In this document: positions 28,301 through 37,098 of the stretch, piece by piece
How the letters are laid out: every line of letters starts with the position of its first letter
Numbering within the stretch: position 1 is the stretch's first letter
DNA from: Granulicella rosea
GTDB lineage: Bacteria; Acidobacteriota; Terriglobia; Terriglobales; Acidobacteriaceae
NCBI RefSeq assembly: GCF_900188085.1
Contig: NZ_FZOU01000010.1
Span: forward strand, 1-64,000
Direction: 5' to 3'
Length of the DNA: 64,000 bases
Notes under the pieces: generated by a model
Told to the model about the DNA's origin: nothing
The model's database searches: none
Seen by the model: the letters and a program-made list of their open reading frames with translations, nothing else
Program-made: the position numbers and the translations under genes

Positions 28301-28548
28301 ACGGCAAGACATCCCGTTCCGTAGGTGTCGAGCGCCTTGAGACCGTCGCCATGAGGACACGCCTGACCCGTGGTAAAGATGGTGCCCGCACCGTTGCCTG
28401 CAATCGCTGTCACAAAATAAGGGACCAGGCGCGGGGTGGATTGAGCGTGCAGCATCGTGACGGACGTGGGCACGAAGAGAAAGAGTCCGACGATCATCGT
28501 AACGATCGAAGAGAGGCGATGCAGGATATGCCTGGATGTCATGTTCAT
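25399..28548 (-). CDS. Secreted NHL-like and Ig-repeat protein with C-terminal two-helix/Gly-Cys module
   Basis: An exported protein of 1049 residues. After a signal peptide (about 1-36, ending TMLHAQ) comes a propeller-like region to about residue 560 (SPTSVVVDKDGNIYFGEAN, IYSLAIDANYLYIADFNG, VRDLTFDKDGNLFFTESS), then four Ig-like repeats of about 90 residues (SGTVTFYNGSTPIGTGTLAASG, YTVTATYPGDNIFAAS and variants). A further beta domain (PDFNVAFAPASGTVSRGG, PVTFTCAGLPLETTCTFSPA) precedes the tail. The tail has hydrophobic text FTFLGIGSSFGAAF, basic RRRNANGSKR, a second hydrophobic run, IGCGSNPPP, and the closing strand FTLTVQ. It lies 112 nt downstream of the S53 protease gene on the same strand and may be co-transcribed. 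Confidence 0.85.
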   Translation of the reverse strand: MNMTSRHILHRLSSIVTMIVGLFLFVPTSVTMLHAQSTPRLVPYFVTAIAGNGAGTIFTTGQACPHGDGLKALDTYGTGCLAVDATLNSPTSVVVDKDGNIYFGEANQTEDWNYSALVKKIDAKTGVLSIFAGGSATNPLGPCDSPDKNVPGGGNIYGDGCAATYANFQSIYSLAIDANYLYIADFNGSFIHKVSLAATPLPGQTYAHEIQVVIGDGTQRLTWVADGVGTMMYFTSSIAVNASNTQSATKIAFTDDLGTAIRVADLGTRQTTTVVGPGCSTLAAGCKPVAGCAGAGTVSPAGPNSAKTNAVRDLTFDKDGNLFFTESSCLSIREITAPVDGTTQNKLVFGLGVSGGSGLPLYAQAVTAGGAAAHLSAGRSISADLNSPNSGVIYYMDSGKMIWMYDQATGWMHQIFGVTGTANTGCGGSSVTPWNNCPAPYATLSAPAYGKISTDQAGNLYIATPDNFVRKIAVGTDFIGTAPASAVAYPGTGTQYAMLHGAPVTAVSAAAPFTASAGLTIGAVTQSACSSVLADGLYDCPSTLTFTPVVNGLANGTLSVNAGASNYPIQAVGTGVPAVVTTTALTITPSTVTTGQAVSFSALITPASTATGTPSGTVTFYNGSTPIGTGTLAASGVASFSTSALAAGNYTVTATYPGDNIFAASTSSAVALVVNNPVATSTTLTASATTAFTGVSLTFNASVVPATGAAVPSGSIVFYDGAIKLATVALQSGKAAYTTSSLTAATHPITAAYLGDTTFLTSVSPIVNVTVSNPVSTSTVLSASATTAVSGTSIVLTATVAPTSGTAALTGSVTFYDGAVSIGSSALTSGKATLTTSTLSIATHSITAAYTGDTGNAASTSAALSIVITPIPPDFNVAFAPASGTVSRGGTITSVLTVTPQGGFAQPVTFTCAGLPLETTCTFSPATVTSDGAHAASTTLTLQTNVKTAALHAPLHPNTRPGAGTYAAFTFLGIGSSFGAAFSRRRNANGSKRWIRLCSLLLLTLASFGAAIGCGSNPPPQTPTGVSTITVTATAGTLVHTTSFTLTVQ

Positions 28549-28660
28549 TCCTATGGATTGCGAGTGACGGTCCTGGTAGCGGGTTGGGCGAATGCCTCCG
28601 GGCAGGACCGTGGCAAGCCATGGTCCTGCCTGGAGACGGAAAGGAAGACTGCGGGGTGGG

Positions 28661-31600
28661 CTAGTACACGACGACGGGGATGTTGATGGTGCTGCTGTTG
28701 CCGAGCACGTCCGATGCCTTCACCGAGAGTGTGGTGGAGTAGAAGACGACCGCGGGGGTTGAGGCTGAGGCCGAGCCGAGGTTGGATGTGTCTCCGGCGT
28801 AGGAAGCGACGATGGCGTGGGCGCCCCTGGTGAGGGTTGTGGTGCTGTACGTGGCTACACCATTGGCGAGTGTGGCTGTTCCGAGCACGGCGGATCCTTC
28901 AGAGAAGGTGACGGTTCCGCCGGGAGCGGCGGCGCCGGCTTTACCCGCTACGCTTGCCGAAAAGGACATGCTTGCGCCGAGGGCTGCGCGGGCTGGAGTG
29001 GCTGCGAGAGTGGTTGTGGTGGCGGCGAGAGGTGTGCCTGCGGCGTTGCCTCCACTGCAGCCGGAGAGCACGAGCAAGGCGCCTGCGAACAGGCATGGCA
29101 ACAGGTGAACCATGGCGGCGCGGCGACGCTTCGCAAAGCCGAAGAGGAGGATGGCGGCCAGTCCGATGAGAGAGCCTGCCTGGCTTGCGTTGGAGGCTGT
29201 CTGTGTCTTCCTGAGCGATGGCGTGAAGATGGGGTTGGAGGCGTAGACGGTGAGCCCGACGACGGCTCCTGTCGAGCCCTTGGCGATGGCTGCGGGATCG
29301 AACGAACAGGCGATCCCTGCCGGCGGGTTGACGCAGGACAGGTTGACGATCTCAGCCAGTGGACTGCCGTTGGTTGCGGAGAGCGTGAGCGAGGCCGCGC
29401 CTGTGCCGTTGGTGAGATCGACCTCGGAAGCGGTGGAGCTGAGAGTGAAGGGGCCGGTGTAGGAGATGCTGAGCGCGGTCGAAGCGGAGCTGTTGTAGTT
29501 GGAGTCTCCTGCATAGGTGGCGACGATGGTGTTCAGTCCGGGGGTGAGGAGCGAGGCCGGTACCGGAAGCGTGGCCTTGGCGACGGAGTATCCATTGGCG
29601 TCGGTGACGCCGTAGGAGGCGACGACCGCGAGGGTCGCCTTGGTCGCCTGGTTGACGAAGGTGATGACGCCGGTGGGGTTGTCGGCCAGGCTGGAGGTGC
29701 TGACCGTCGCGACCAGAGTCGTGCTCTGGTTGCCGACGATGGTGGAACGGCTGGCTGCTATGACGAGGGAGGTCGGCGCCTTGGAGATGGTGATGCTGCT
29801 GGCGGTGGAGGTGCTGGGCGCGAAGTTTCCATTGCCCGCGTAGTAGGCCTTCACATCGATCGTGCCGGCGGGGATGCGCGTGGTGGCGAAGCTGACCTTG
29901 CCGTCGACGAGGGTGAGCGGGCCGGCGACCGCGGCGTTGGTGGCGCTTAGCTCAACCGACGCATCGCCCGCGGGGATCGCGGATGTCGAGCTCACGGTGA
30001 TGTTCGCATCGATGGGCGAACCGTAGGTGGAGGTCGTCGCGTTCCAGACAAGCTGCGTCGTGGTGGGCGCGAGCTGGCTGGAGGCGACGGCCCAGGCGTT
30101 GACGAGGTTCAGTGCGTTGATGGTGCCGATGCCCGAGGCGAGATCGTATCCCTTGCCGGTGGAGTATGCGGGGAGCGCGGAGTAGATGTCGGCTGCGTTG
30201 GTGGCGGTGCAGTCCTGGCTGCCGACGGCGCAGGCCACGGCGTTGCTGCCCTGGGTGATGTCGTGGAAGATGCAGTCGCTACCGGGGGTTCCGTTGGAGC
30301 TGTCGCAGGAGCTGGAGCCGGTGGCGAACTGGGCTGTGCCGAGCTTGTAAAGGATGTAGTTTGCATTGCCCTGACGGACGCCGGTCTTCTGATTGATCAT
30401 TGCGAAGATTCCAGCCATCGCAGGGGAGGCGAAGGAGGTTCCGCCGGCGGCCATGTACTCGGTGTCGTCGGCGGAGGTGTAGTCGCATGTGCCGCTGGGT
30501 GTGATGTCCGAGGCGCAGTAGACATAAAAGCTTCCCCAGAGTCCATTGCCGGCAAAGAGAGAGATGTCGGGGACGTCGCGTGCATTGTCGGCCGGGTCTC
30601 CCGCGATGCCTGCCTGCCATGCGGGCTTGGGCCAACCGCCCTGGCAGAATGCGGGATCGCCAAGACCGTCGGGCGAGATTACGCAACTGCTCTTTCCGCC
30701 GCCGCCTCCGGTGGTAGAGAGATAGCTGCTGGAATAGATGCCGTTGCAGAGATCCTCCGCGTTTTTGCCGGTGTAGCCCTTGCCCTGCAGGACGGTGAGG
30801 AGCTGGGGGTTGCCGCAACTGTTGTTCCAGGGCGTCTCAGGCATGTACGACTTTGCGGAGCGGCCGGTGAGGGGATCGTTGGTCGTGTCCCAGTAGGTGG
30901 CCTTGCTGGTGTAGGTGCCGTACAGATCGGTGCCTCCCACGGCCACGTTATAGGGAGTGGAGGAGAGGCCGCTCACCGAAAGACCGTAGGTGGCATAGGT
31001 CTGATTCTGATCGCAGGAGGCCGATCCGGCATCGCCCGATGCAACGAGAACGGTGATGCCCTGGGCCGATGCCTGCTGCCATAGATTGGAGTACCACTGG
31101 TTGCCGGAGGTGCCGAGGCCCACCTCGCACTGGCCGAAGCTGACGTTCATGACAGGCGCGAGATTGTTGTCGACGATGTATTCGGAGGAGAGATCGACGC
31201 CGTCGGTGACCGCGGTGCTGGCGGCGACCACCATGGCGATGCTGGCGTTTGGCGCGACGGCTCCGGCCCATTCGACGTCGAGCGCGGCTTCACTCTCGTC
31301 GTCCGTGATGCCCGGGTTCTGTCCGTTGTAGATGATCTGAAGCTTCGATGCAGGCAGGCCGAAGGTCGAGCGGAAGTGGCTTACGTCGTTGGGATTGATG
31401 GCGCTGCGGCTTACGATGGCGATGGTCTGGCCGGAGCCGTCGACGCCTGCGTCCCACAGAGGCTTCACGTTGTAGATGGTGGCGAAGTCGAAGGGAGAGA
31501 CCGCCGCGTAGGAGCGTGCGTTGAGTGTGGTGTTGAAGAGTGGATCCACCTGATCGGTCGCGATGGACTGCCAGGAGGTCTCGCCCTTTCGATTGCGGAC

Positions 31601-32245
31601 GAGGCCACGATCCTTGTGAAGCGCGGCGGGCCGGAAGTCGTTGAGACGTACGAAACCGGCGACGACGGGCGCCAGCGCGGCGGGAATCGACGGGTCTACG
31701 GCATTGGCGTAGTGCGTCTGGTTTGACACGCGATAGCGATGGATCTCGGTATGGAAGGCGCTCTTCAACTGTGCATGCGTTCCAGAGAAGGTGATGACGT
31801 TTCGCGCCCTGGCAACCGACTCGATGGCGAAGCCATGATCCCCGAGCCAGGTCGTCACCTTCGCGAGATCGCTGGCATCGACGCCGAACTGAAGGCCGAA
31901 CTGATCGGGCGTGAGCCAGCGATGGTAGTTGGGTGAGGATGGGTTCTGCTGTTCGTCGAGGAACCTGCGCAACGCCCCGGCCTGTGCGTCGCTTTGCTTA
32001 AGGACAAGCATCATTCTGCCGAGAGGCATCGCGTCTGCGATGGCTCCGATGTCGGCGCCGCTGGCCGCGGAGGGATGTACGTTGCCGGCGAGGCGAACGA
32101 TATCGCGGTCGTCGATCGCAGCCTTGATCTGGGGAGCGGGCGTCGCGAGGGTAGTCGCCTGCGCGCGGACCTGCTGCGAGACAGAAGCGGATGCCAGTAA
32201 GCAGAGACAAAGAAACCGGAAGAAGAGGGGCGTTCGAATTCTCAT
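28661..32245 (-). CDS. S53 (sedolisin/kumamolisin) serine-carboxyl protease with Ig-like repeats
   Basis: A secreted acid protease of 1194 residues. It has a signal peptide (1-29), an activation propeptide at about 40-210 (LGRMMLVLKQSDAQAGALRRFLDEQQNPSSPNYHRWL...FG), and a catalytic domain at about 250-720. The sedolisin residues are readable: Glu319 and Asp323 (E-x3-D in SEAALDVEWAG), oxyanion Asp405 (VASGDAG) and Ser604 (GGTSFASP). Ig-like repeats and a bacterial beta domain follow. An internal hydrophobic/basic/hydrophobic segment then ends in LSGCSGGN, and a final Ig-like domain closes the protein. Activity at low pH would suit an acid-soil acidobacterium. It is divergent from the FG-GAP gene across 400 bp. 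Confidence 0.92.
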   Translation of the reverse strand: MRIRTPLFFRFLCLCLLASASVSQQVRAQATTLATPAPQIKAAIDDRDIVRLAGNVHPSAASGADIGAIADAMPLGRMMLVLKQSDAQAGALRRFLDEQQNPSSPNYHRWLTPDQFGLQFGVDASDLAKVTTWLGDHGFAIESVARARNVITFSGTHAQLKSAFHTEIHRYRVSNQTHYANAVDPSIPAALAPVVAGFVRLNDFRPAALHKDRGLVRNRKGETSWQSIATDQVDPLFNTTLNARSYAAVSPFDFATIYNVKPLWDAGVDGSGQTIAIVSRSAINPNDVSHFRSTFGLPASKLQIIYNGQNPGITDDESEAALDVEWAGAVAPNASIAMVVAASTAVTDGVDLSSEYIVDNNLAPVMNVSFGQCEVGLGTSGNQWYSNLWQQASAQGITVLVASGDAGSASCDQNQTYATYGLSVSGLSSTPYNVAVGGTDLYGTYTSKATYWDTTNDPLTGRSAKSYMPETPWNNSCGNPQLLTVLQGKGYTGKNAEDLCNGIYSSSYLSTTGGGGGKSSCVISPDGLGDPAFCQGGWPKPAWQAGIAGDPADNARDVPDISLFAGNGLWGSFYVYCASDITPSGTCDYTSADDTEYMAAGGTSFASPAMAGIFAMINQKTGVRQGNANYILYKLGTAQFATGSSSCDSSNGTPGSDCIFHDITQGSNAVACAVGSQDCTATNAADIYSALPAYSTGKGYDLASGIGTINALNLVNAWAVASSQLAPTTTQLVWNATTSTYGSPIDANITVSSTSAIPAGDASVELSATNAAVAGPLTLVDGKVSFATTRIPAGTIDVKAYYAGNGNFAPSTSTASSITISKAPTSLVIAASRSTIVGNQSTTLVATVSTSSLADNPTGVITFVNQATKATLAVVASYGVTDANGYSVAKATLPVPASLLTPGLNTIVATYAGDSNYNSSASTALSISYTGPFTLSSTASEVDLTNGTGAASLTLSATNGSPLAEIVNLSCVNPPAGIACSFDPAAIAKGSTGAVVGLTVYASNPIFTPSLRKTQTASNASQAGSLIGLAAILLFGFAKRRRAAMVHLLPCLFAGALLVLSGCSGGNAAGTPLAATTTTLAATPARAALGASMSFSASVAGKAGAAAPGGTVTFSEGSAVLGTATLANGVATYSTTTLTRGAHAIVASYAGDTSNLGSASASTPAVVFYSTTLSVKASDVLGNSSTINIPVVVY

Positions 32246-32645
32246 GGTTCTCCTGGGGAGATCGCACGCTTAGCACAGGATCGCCTGCGTGTCGAGGCTC
32301 GAAAGAGGGGGTTGACTTGAGTGATAAGACATGAATGCAGCCCCGCTTATGCGCGCAGCAAGCAAGCATAATCCGTTTGCAACGCGAAAAATCCGCGCGT
32401 TGTGGCGATGTATGTATCTTTGAGGTCGATTATTTGTGTCAAATCGCATTGTGTCAAGAAAAAACATTGCTTGAGTATGACTTTAGTATTATTTTGGCTG
32501 CTTTGTGATTGCATATTAAGGAAATTATGCGATAGGCTGAACTCGCACCCGCCCAAAACCACGTTGTTACGCCTGCCTCAGATCCGCCTTTGCACAACTG
32601 CAAGCAAGAGCACTTACTTTGCTGTCTTTATCAAGAAGGAGACTT
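32246..32645. promoter_or_regulatory. 400-bp AT-rich divergent promoter region between the protease and FG-GAP genes
   Basis: The stretch is visibly richer in A/T than its surroundings at 32380-32530. A weak plus-strand promoter match is TTGCTT (32467-32472), 17 nt, TATTTT (32490-32495). No operator palindrome or small gene with a ribosome site was seen. Confidence 0.4.
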
Positions 32646-35600
32646 ATGGTTCCCCCTGCCCACAGACTTGACGTGAAACTTCAGGTGAGAGGCGTTCTCT
32701 CCGCTGCCCTGCTTTGTTGCCTCTCCGCGTATGGGTGGGGGCAGTCGTCTGTACCGAAGGCTTCCACCCACGCCCCACATGCCAAGGCGAGCCTGTTGCG
32801 GACGCCTGAGAGCGCCGGGACGCAGGCTGTTCCTTCACATGCGATCGATGGAAAGCCGCGGTTGTACGCCTCGAAGCCGAAGGCGAGTGCGCTGCAGACG
32901 CTGCAGGGTCGCGGCTCCGGGATGGCGCTTCCACGAGATGCGAAGGCAACCACGGCGTTCCCTGGTTTTTATCTTGGTCCGAATGTTCCGGTGGCCGGCA
33001 TCACCGATGCAGTTGCGGTTGTCGACGTCGATGGCGCGAATGGGAAGGATCTTGTGGTGGTTCAGCTCGATGGAACACTCGATGTCTTCTACAACGACGG
33101 CAAGGGAAACTTCCCGACCTCGTCGAGTGTAGGGACAGAGAATGGCATTGCGGCCCAGACGCAGACCATCCAGGTGATCGACCTGAATGGAGACGGGAAG
33201 CCGGACGTGGTGGCGATGGACCCGATCTATCAGTCGTTTTTCGTGTACATGAATACGGGCAACGGAACCTTCGCGCCGGGCAAGTACACGGCGATTCTGC
33301 CTGCGTCGATCGGCCTGCATAACCGCGCGGCGGACGCGATCGTGGTGGGCGATGTGAATGGCGACAACCACCCCGATGTGGTGCTGCTGGTGTCGGCGCA
33401 GAACGCGGACACGACAACGACGACGATCAAGCAGTTGACGTATTTCGGAAACGGAGATGGAACGTTCCAGGCCCCGATCGAAGCGGATACGGTGATGCCC
33501 GGTTATTACTTCGTCGGCACGGACGGAAGCTGCGCGTTGCTGGCGGATATGGATGGCGACTCCAAGCCGGACCTGGTGATGGAGCTGGTGAAGCTGGGCG
33601 AGACCATTACGATCAGCACGGCGCATGGCAATGGGGATGGAACCTTCGGCAAGATTCCAACGACCGGCGCGAGTGTGAACGATGTTTACGAAGGAAACGG
33701 GACCCTTCGTCTCGCCGACCTGAACAAGGACGGCCGGCCGGACGCGATCTTTCTGACGAGCTCGAACAATGTGTACAGCGCACTTGGAAACGGCGACGGC
33801 AGCTTCCAGACGCCGCGTGTGGCGTTGAACTATCTGGCGGAGGGAACGGGCTCGGTCGCGCTTACCGATCTGAACAACGATGGCATTCTCGACATGGTGC
33901 TGTTCGATTCCATGGCTACGGGAATCTTTCCGGGGCTGGGAGACGGAACCTTCGGCCAGGTTTCACTGGGCTACTATGCGAATGGTCCTTCATCGTCGGC
34001 TGAACCGGATCCAGTAGATATCGATGGAGACGGCGTCGTCGATATTGCATACCTCGACACGAATGCGAATGTGGTCTCGCTTCTTCATGGCAATGTCGAT
34101 GGTACGTTCATCGCGGCAAAGGCTCTGTATCCGGTCAATTCAGCGGCTGCGCATCCGAACAACACGGAGTATCCGAACAACATTCTTGCTGTCACCAGTG
34201 GCGATGTAAACGGGGACGGAAAGACCGAGTTGATCGCCTTCGACTTTACCGATGCAGCAACGAATGGAGTGGCGGAGACGGTGACGGCGGCGAGCGATGC
34301 TCAGGGCCGGTTCTCGTTCGTGAAGGGCCTGACTGCGGCGCAGGAGATGGCATCGGGCATCGCGGGATTCTTCCCCATGACGGCGGACTTCAATGGCGAT
34401 GGCCGTGCCGATCTGATCGGTGAATCTTCGCTGGGAGAGATTCTCGTTGGACTGGCGAATGCGGATGGAAGCTTCCAGACGCCGGTGAAGACGGCTCTGC
34501 CGGCTGGCATCACACTGCAGTGCGGATATCTGAACGCGATCGATGTAGGGGATGTGAACGGAGACGGGAAGCTGGACATCGTAGCGACGTACTACGGAGA
34601 TTCCAACTGCTTCGCAGCAAGTGTCGTGACGCCGTCCGGGTACTTCGTCTATCTTGGCGACGGCTCAGGCAAGTTCAAGGGCGCCTTTACTCCCTTCGGC
34701 GAAGGTCTCTACTCTCCGCGGCTTATCGATTTGAATAACGACGGACGGCTGGACCTGGTGGTGTCGGATGTTCCGCTGCTTCTGGATCAGACGGGCGCGC
34801 ACATTCTTCCCGGTTTGGGCGATGGCGCCTTCGACCTGGCGCATGCCACACTGGCCGGCGCAGGGTACATCATCGCGGACGTGTTGAAGGGAGACTACAA
34901 CGGCGACGGCAAGCAGGATCTGACCTTGATCCAGAATGGGAAGACGGACTATGAGTGCCATACGGATGGCAGCTGCGACTACGAGGTGCTCGATGGCTCC
35001 GCGGGCATCCTGCTGATGGCGGGACATGGCGACTTCACCTTCGACGCGGCAGTCGGGATTCCAGGCGTGGCCGGGGCAACCGCTGGGACGGCTGCGTATG
35101 CGGACTTCAACGCCGACGGCCTGCCGGATATCGCGTTCAGCTCGTACGGGTCTTCGTTCAGCCTGGTTCCGAGCAGCGACGCCGCGACTGCCACCTTCGG
35201 AACCGTCGTGCTGCCGAATCTTGGGGGCGGTAGCTTTGGAGCGCCGCTGAGCATGCCTGCGCCGGGCGATACATTCGGCGCTCAGAATCCGCTGACCTTC
35301 GTGGGCGACTTCAACGGCGATGGCGCATCGGATATCGCCGTCGGTGGGGGTGTGGACATTGGAGGACATTCCATGGCGAGCGCCTACTACCTGAACCGGG
35401 GAGGCATTGGGCTGAGCCTTTCCGCTGCTCCCACCACGGTCACGCAGAACAGCCCGGTCATCCTTACGGCTACCCTCGCCAGCCCGCTGCTGGATACCCC
35501 GGTCGCTACGGGGACGGTGAGCTTCTTTGCGAACGGCAGTTCGATTGGAAGCGCCGCCATCGTCAATAACGTGGCTGTTCTCTCCGTTTCGACGCTTGCG

Positions 35601-36230
35601 ATCGGAGCGGAAAAGATTACCGCTACGTATGCCGGCGATGCGGCGCACAATGGCGCATCGGCTGCGCCGCTCTCCGTCACGATCGTGAGCCCTCCCGCAG
35701 GCAGCTTCAACCTTAGCTCCTCCACGGGAGGCATTACTCTGGCGCGAGGCGCTGCGGGAAGCATCACGCTGACGCTATCTTCCAACTCCACCTTCTCGGG
35801 CACGGTTGCACTGACCTGCGCGGGGCTTCCGGCCAATGCCAGCTGCAGCATCAACCCTTCGAGCGTGTCCCTTGGCGCGAATGGGACGAGCACGGTAGTG
35901 GCCACGATCAACGCCATGCCGTCGCAGGCTGAGAAGGGCTCCCATCCGTTTGGGTGGCCGGCTGGCACAGGAGTGGCGGTTGCCGGAGTCCTTCTGGTGG
36001 GGATCCGGGCACGCAGGAGCAGGAAGCAGGCGTGGATGATGCTCACGATGCTCGCGGTTCTGCTGGGTTCGGCGGCGTCTCTGACCGGATGCGGCGGTGG
36101 CGGCGGCAATAACGGGCCTGCGCTTCCGGCTGCAGGCACCTACACAGTCACGGTGACCGCCTCCGGCACCTCAACGAGCGGCGTAGCGATTACCCGGTCG
36201 CTTCCTCTGACGGTGGCAATCAGCCAATAA
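32646..36230 (+). CDS. Secreted FG-GAP/VCBS repeat protein with Ig domain and C-terminal two-helix/Gly-Cys module
   Basis: An exported protein of 1194 residues (signal peptide about 1-33). At least thirteen calcium-binding loops of the type DxNxDGxxD are spread over about residues 120-900 (for example DLNGDGKPDVV, DVNGDNHPDVV, DFNGDGRADLI, DYNGDGKQDLT, DFNGDGASDIA), implying more than one integrin-like beta-propeller. An Ig-like repeat (TGTVSFFANGSSIGS, ITATYAGDAAHNG) and a second beta domain (GTVALTCAGLPANASCSINPSS) follow. The tail repeats the neighbours' pattern: hydrophobic GTGVAVAGVLLVGI, basic RARRSRK, hydrophobic MMLTMLAVLLGSAAS, LTGCGGGGG, then a beta tail. AAGGAGA before the ATG at 32646 fixes the start. 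The function is presumably calcium-stabilised surface binding. Confidence 0.87.
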   Translation: MVPPAHRLDVKLQVRGVLSAALLCCLSAYGWGQSSVPKASTHAPHAKASLLRTPESAGTQAVPSHAIDGKPRLYASKPKASALQTLQGRGSGMALPRDAKATTAFPGFYLGPNVPVAGITDAVAVVDVDGANGKDLVVVQLDGTLDVFYNDGKGNFPTSSSVGTENGIAAQTQTIQVIDLNGDGKPDVVAMDPIYQSFFVYMNTGNGTFAPGKYTAILPASIGLHNRAADAIVVGDVNGDNHPDVVLLVSAQNADTTTTTIKQLTYFGNGDGTFQAPIEADTVMPGYYFVGTDGSCALLADMDGDSKPDLVMELVKLGETITISTAHGNGDGTFGKIPTTGASVNDVYEGNGTLRLADLNKDGRPDAIFLTSSNNVYSALGNGDGSFQTPRVALNYLAEGTGSVALTDLNNDGILDMVLFDSMATGIFPGLGDGTFGQVSLGYYANGPSSSAEPDPVDIDGDGVVDIAYLDTNANVVSLLHGNVDGTFIAAKALYPVNSAAAHPNNTEYPNNILAVTSGDVNGDGKTELIAFDFTDAATNGVAETVTAASDAQGRFSFVKGLTAAQEMASGIAGFFPMTADFNGDGRADLIGESSLGEILVGLANADGSFQTPVKTALPAGITLQCGYLNAIDVGDVNGDGKLDIVATYYGDSNCFAASVVTPSGYFVYLGDGSGKFKGAFTPFGEGLYSPRLIDLNNDGRLDLVVSDVPLLLDQTGAHILPGLGDGAFDLAHATLAGAGYIIADVLKGDYNGDGKQDLTLIQNGKTDYECHTDGSCDYEVLDGSAGILLMAGHGDFTFDAAVGIPGVAGATAGTAAYADFNADGLPDIAFSSYGSSFSLVPSSDAATATFGTVVLPNLGGGSFGAPLSMPAPGDTFGAQNPLTFVGDFNGDGASDIAVGGGVDIGGHSMASAYYLNRGGIGLSLSAAPTTVTQNSPVILTATLASPLLDTPVATGTVSFFANGSSIGSAAIVNNVAVLSVSTLAIGAEKITATYAGDAAHNGASAAPLSVTIVSPPAGSFNLSSSTGGITLARGAAGSITLTLSSNSTFSGTVALTCAGLPANASCSINPSSVSLGANGTSTVVATINAMPSQAEKGSHPFGWPAGTGVAVAGVLLVGIRARRSRKQAWMMLTMLAVLLGSAASLTGCGGGGGNNGPALPAAGTYTVTVTASGTSTSGVAITRSLPLTVAISQ

Positions 36231-36259
36231 ATCCCCGCAGCAGCTCCGCAACCGACACA

Positions 36260-36294
36260 CGCCCGGGGCGAATGCCCTGGGCGTTGCTTTTTGG
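36260..36294 (+). terminator. Rho-independent terminator after the FG-GAP gene
   Basis: CGCCCGGGGC (36260-36269) pairs with GCCCTGGGCG (36274-36283) across a GAAT loop with one G-U pair. The sequence continues TTGCTTTTT. It starts 30 bp beyond the stop codon. Confidence 0.8.
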
Positions 36295-36323
36295 ATCTCG
36301 CGAGCGCTGAGGAAAGAGGAGGA

Positions 36324-36833
36324 TCAGCCGCGTGTTTCGCGTGGCTTTATGGGGCGCTTGAAGATGGGGATTGCCGTGGAATACTTGATCCGCTCGAGCG
36401 CGATGCTGGATTGAATGGAGAAGATTCCGTTGTAAATGCGCAACGTATCCTTCATCCAATCGCCGTACTCTTTGACTCCGCGCGCCTTTACATGGAGCAA
36501 AAAATCGGACTCGCCGGTCTGGATGTAACACTCGACGACCTCCGGCATTCTGGAGACAAGTTGGCAGAACTCGGTCATGTACTTATGACCCTGCGATTTC
36601 AACCGGACACTGACGAAGACGTCAAGGTCCAACTCCATGATCTCGGGGTTGAGGATGGCTACATACTTCTCGATGACGCCGAGTTCTTCGAGGCGCTTGA
36701 CGCGGCGCGCGCATGCCGCAGTGGACAGGCCGATCTGCTCGGCGAGTTCATGCATCGGTCTACTGGAACCCTGCTGGAGGTCTGCCAGAATCGTGAAATC
36801 GATATCGTCCAAACGCGATTTGATGGAGTCCAT
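36324..36833 (-). CDS. Lrp/AsnC-family transcriptional regulator
   Basis: A cytoplasmic regulator of 169 residues. The N-terminal HTH (LDDIDFTILADLQQGSSRPM, IGLSTAACARRVKRLEELGVI) is followed by the alpha/beta effector-oligomerisation domain (LDVFVSVRLKSQG, VVECYIQTGESDFLLHVKARG). The length is normal for the family. The start at 36833 (MDSIKSRLDDID) is chosen because the family's first helix begins directly there; a longer frame to 36971 adds 46 residues that look non-coding. No strong ribosome site is visible. It converges with the FG-GAP gene and is divergent from the VWA gene at 37099. The ligand, probably an amino acid, is unknown. Confidence 0.88.
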   Translation of the reverse strand: MDSIKSRLDDIDFTILADLQQGSSRPMHELAEQIGLSTAACARRVKRLEELGVIEKYVAILNPEIMELDLDVFVSVRLKSQGHKYMTEFCQLVSRMPEVVECYIQTGESDFLLHVKARGVKEYGDWMKDTLRIYNGIFSIQSSIALERIKYSTAIPIFKRPIKPRETRG

Positions 36834-37098
36834 AGGGGCAGCCGTATAGCCAAGTTGATAGTTTAGTATGCCGAAGGTCTGATTCGCATATAGTCGGCAG
36901 TACACCACTTTATATGAATTGGCTCGGCTGCGCCAGCGTGGCAGATTTTTGATCCAGATTGCCTTTGGCATCCGGCGTGCGTCCGATAATGTCTCCTCTG
37001 TCTCATTTGCGTGTGTAGGAGCCCGAAAGAAATGTCATGTTCTCGCCGGATAGAAATGTCTTTCGGAACCAATCTCGGCCGTTCCGCGTATCTGACGT

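Noticed and set aside
26308..28686. 792-codon plus-strand frame opposite the NHL/Ig protein
   Set aside because: Gly/Arg/Glu-rich repeats mirror the Ig repeats of the minus-strand gene; no start signal or domain.
32402..32671. 89-codon plus-strand frame in the AT-rich divergent promoter region
   Set aside because: No ribosome site, unusual residue content, and it overlaps the start of the FG-GAP gene.
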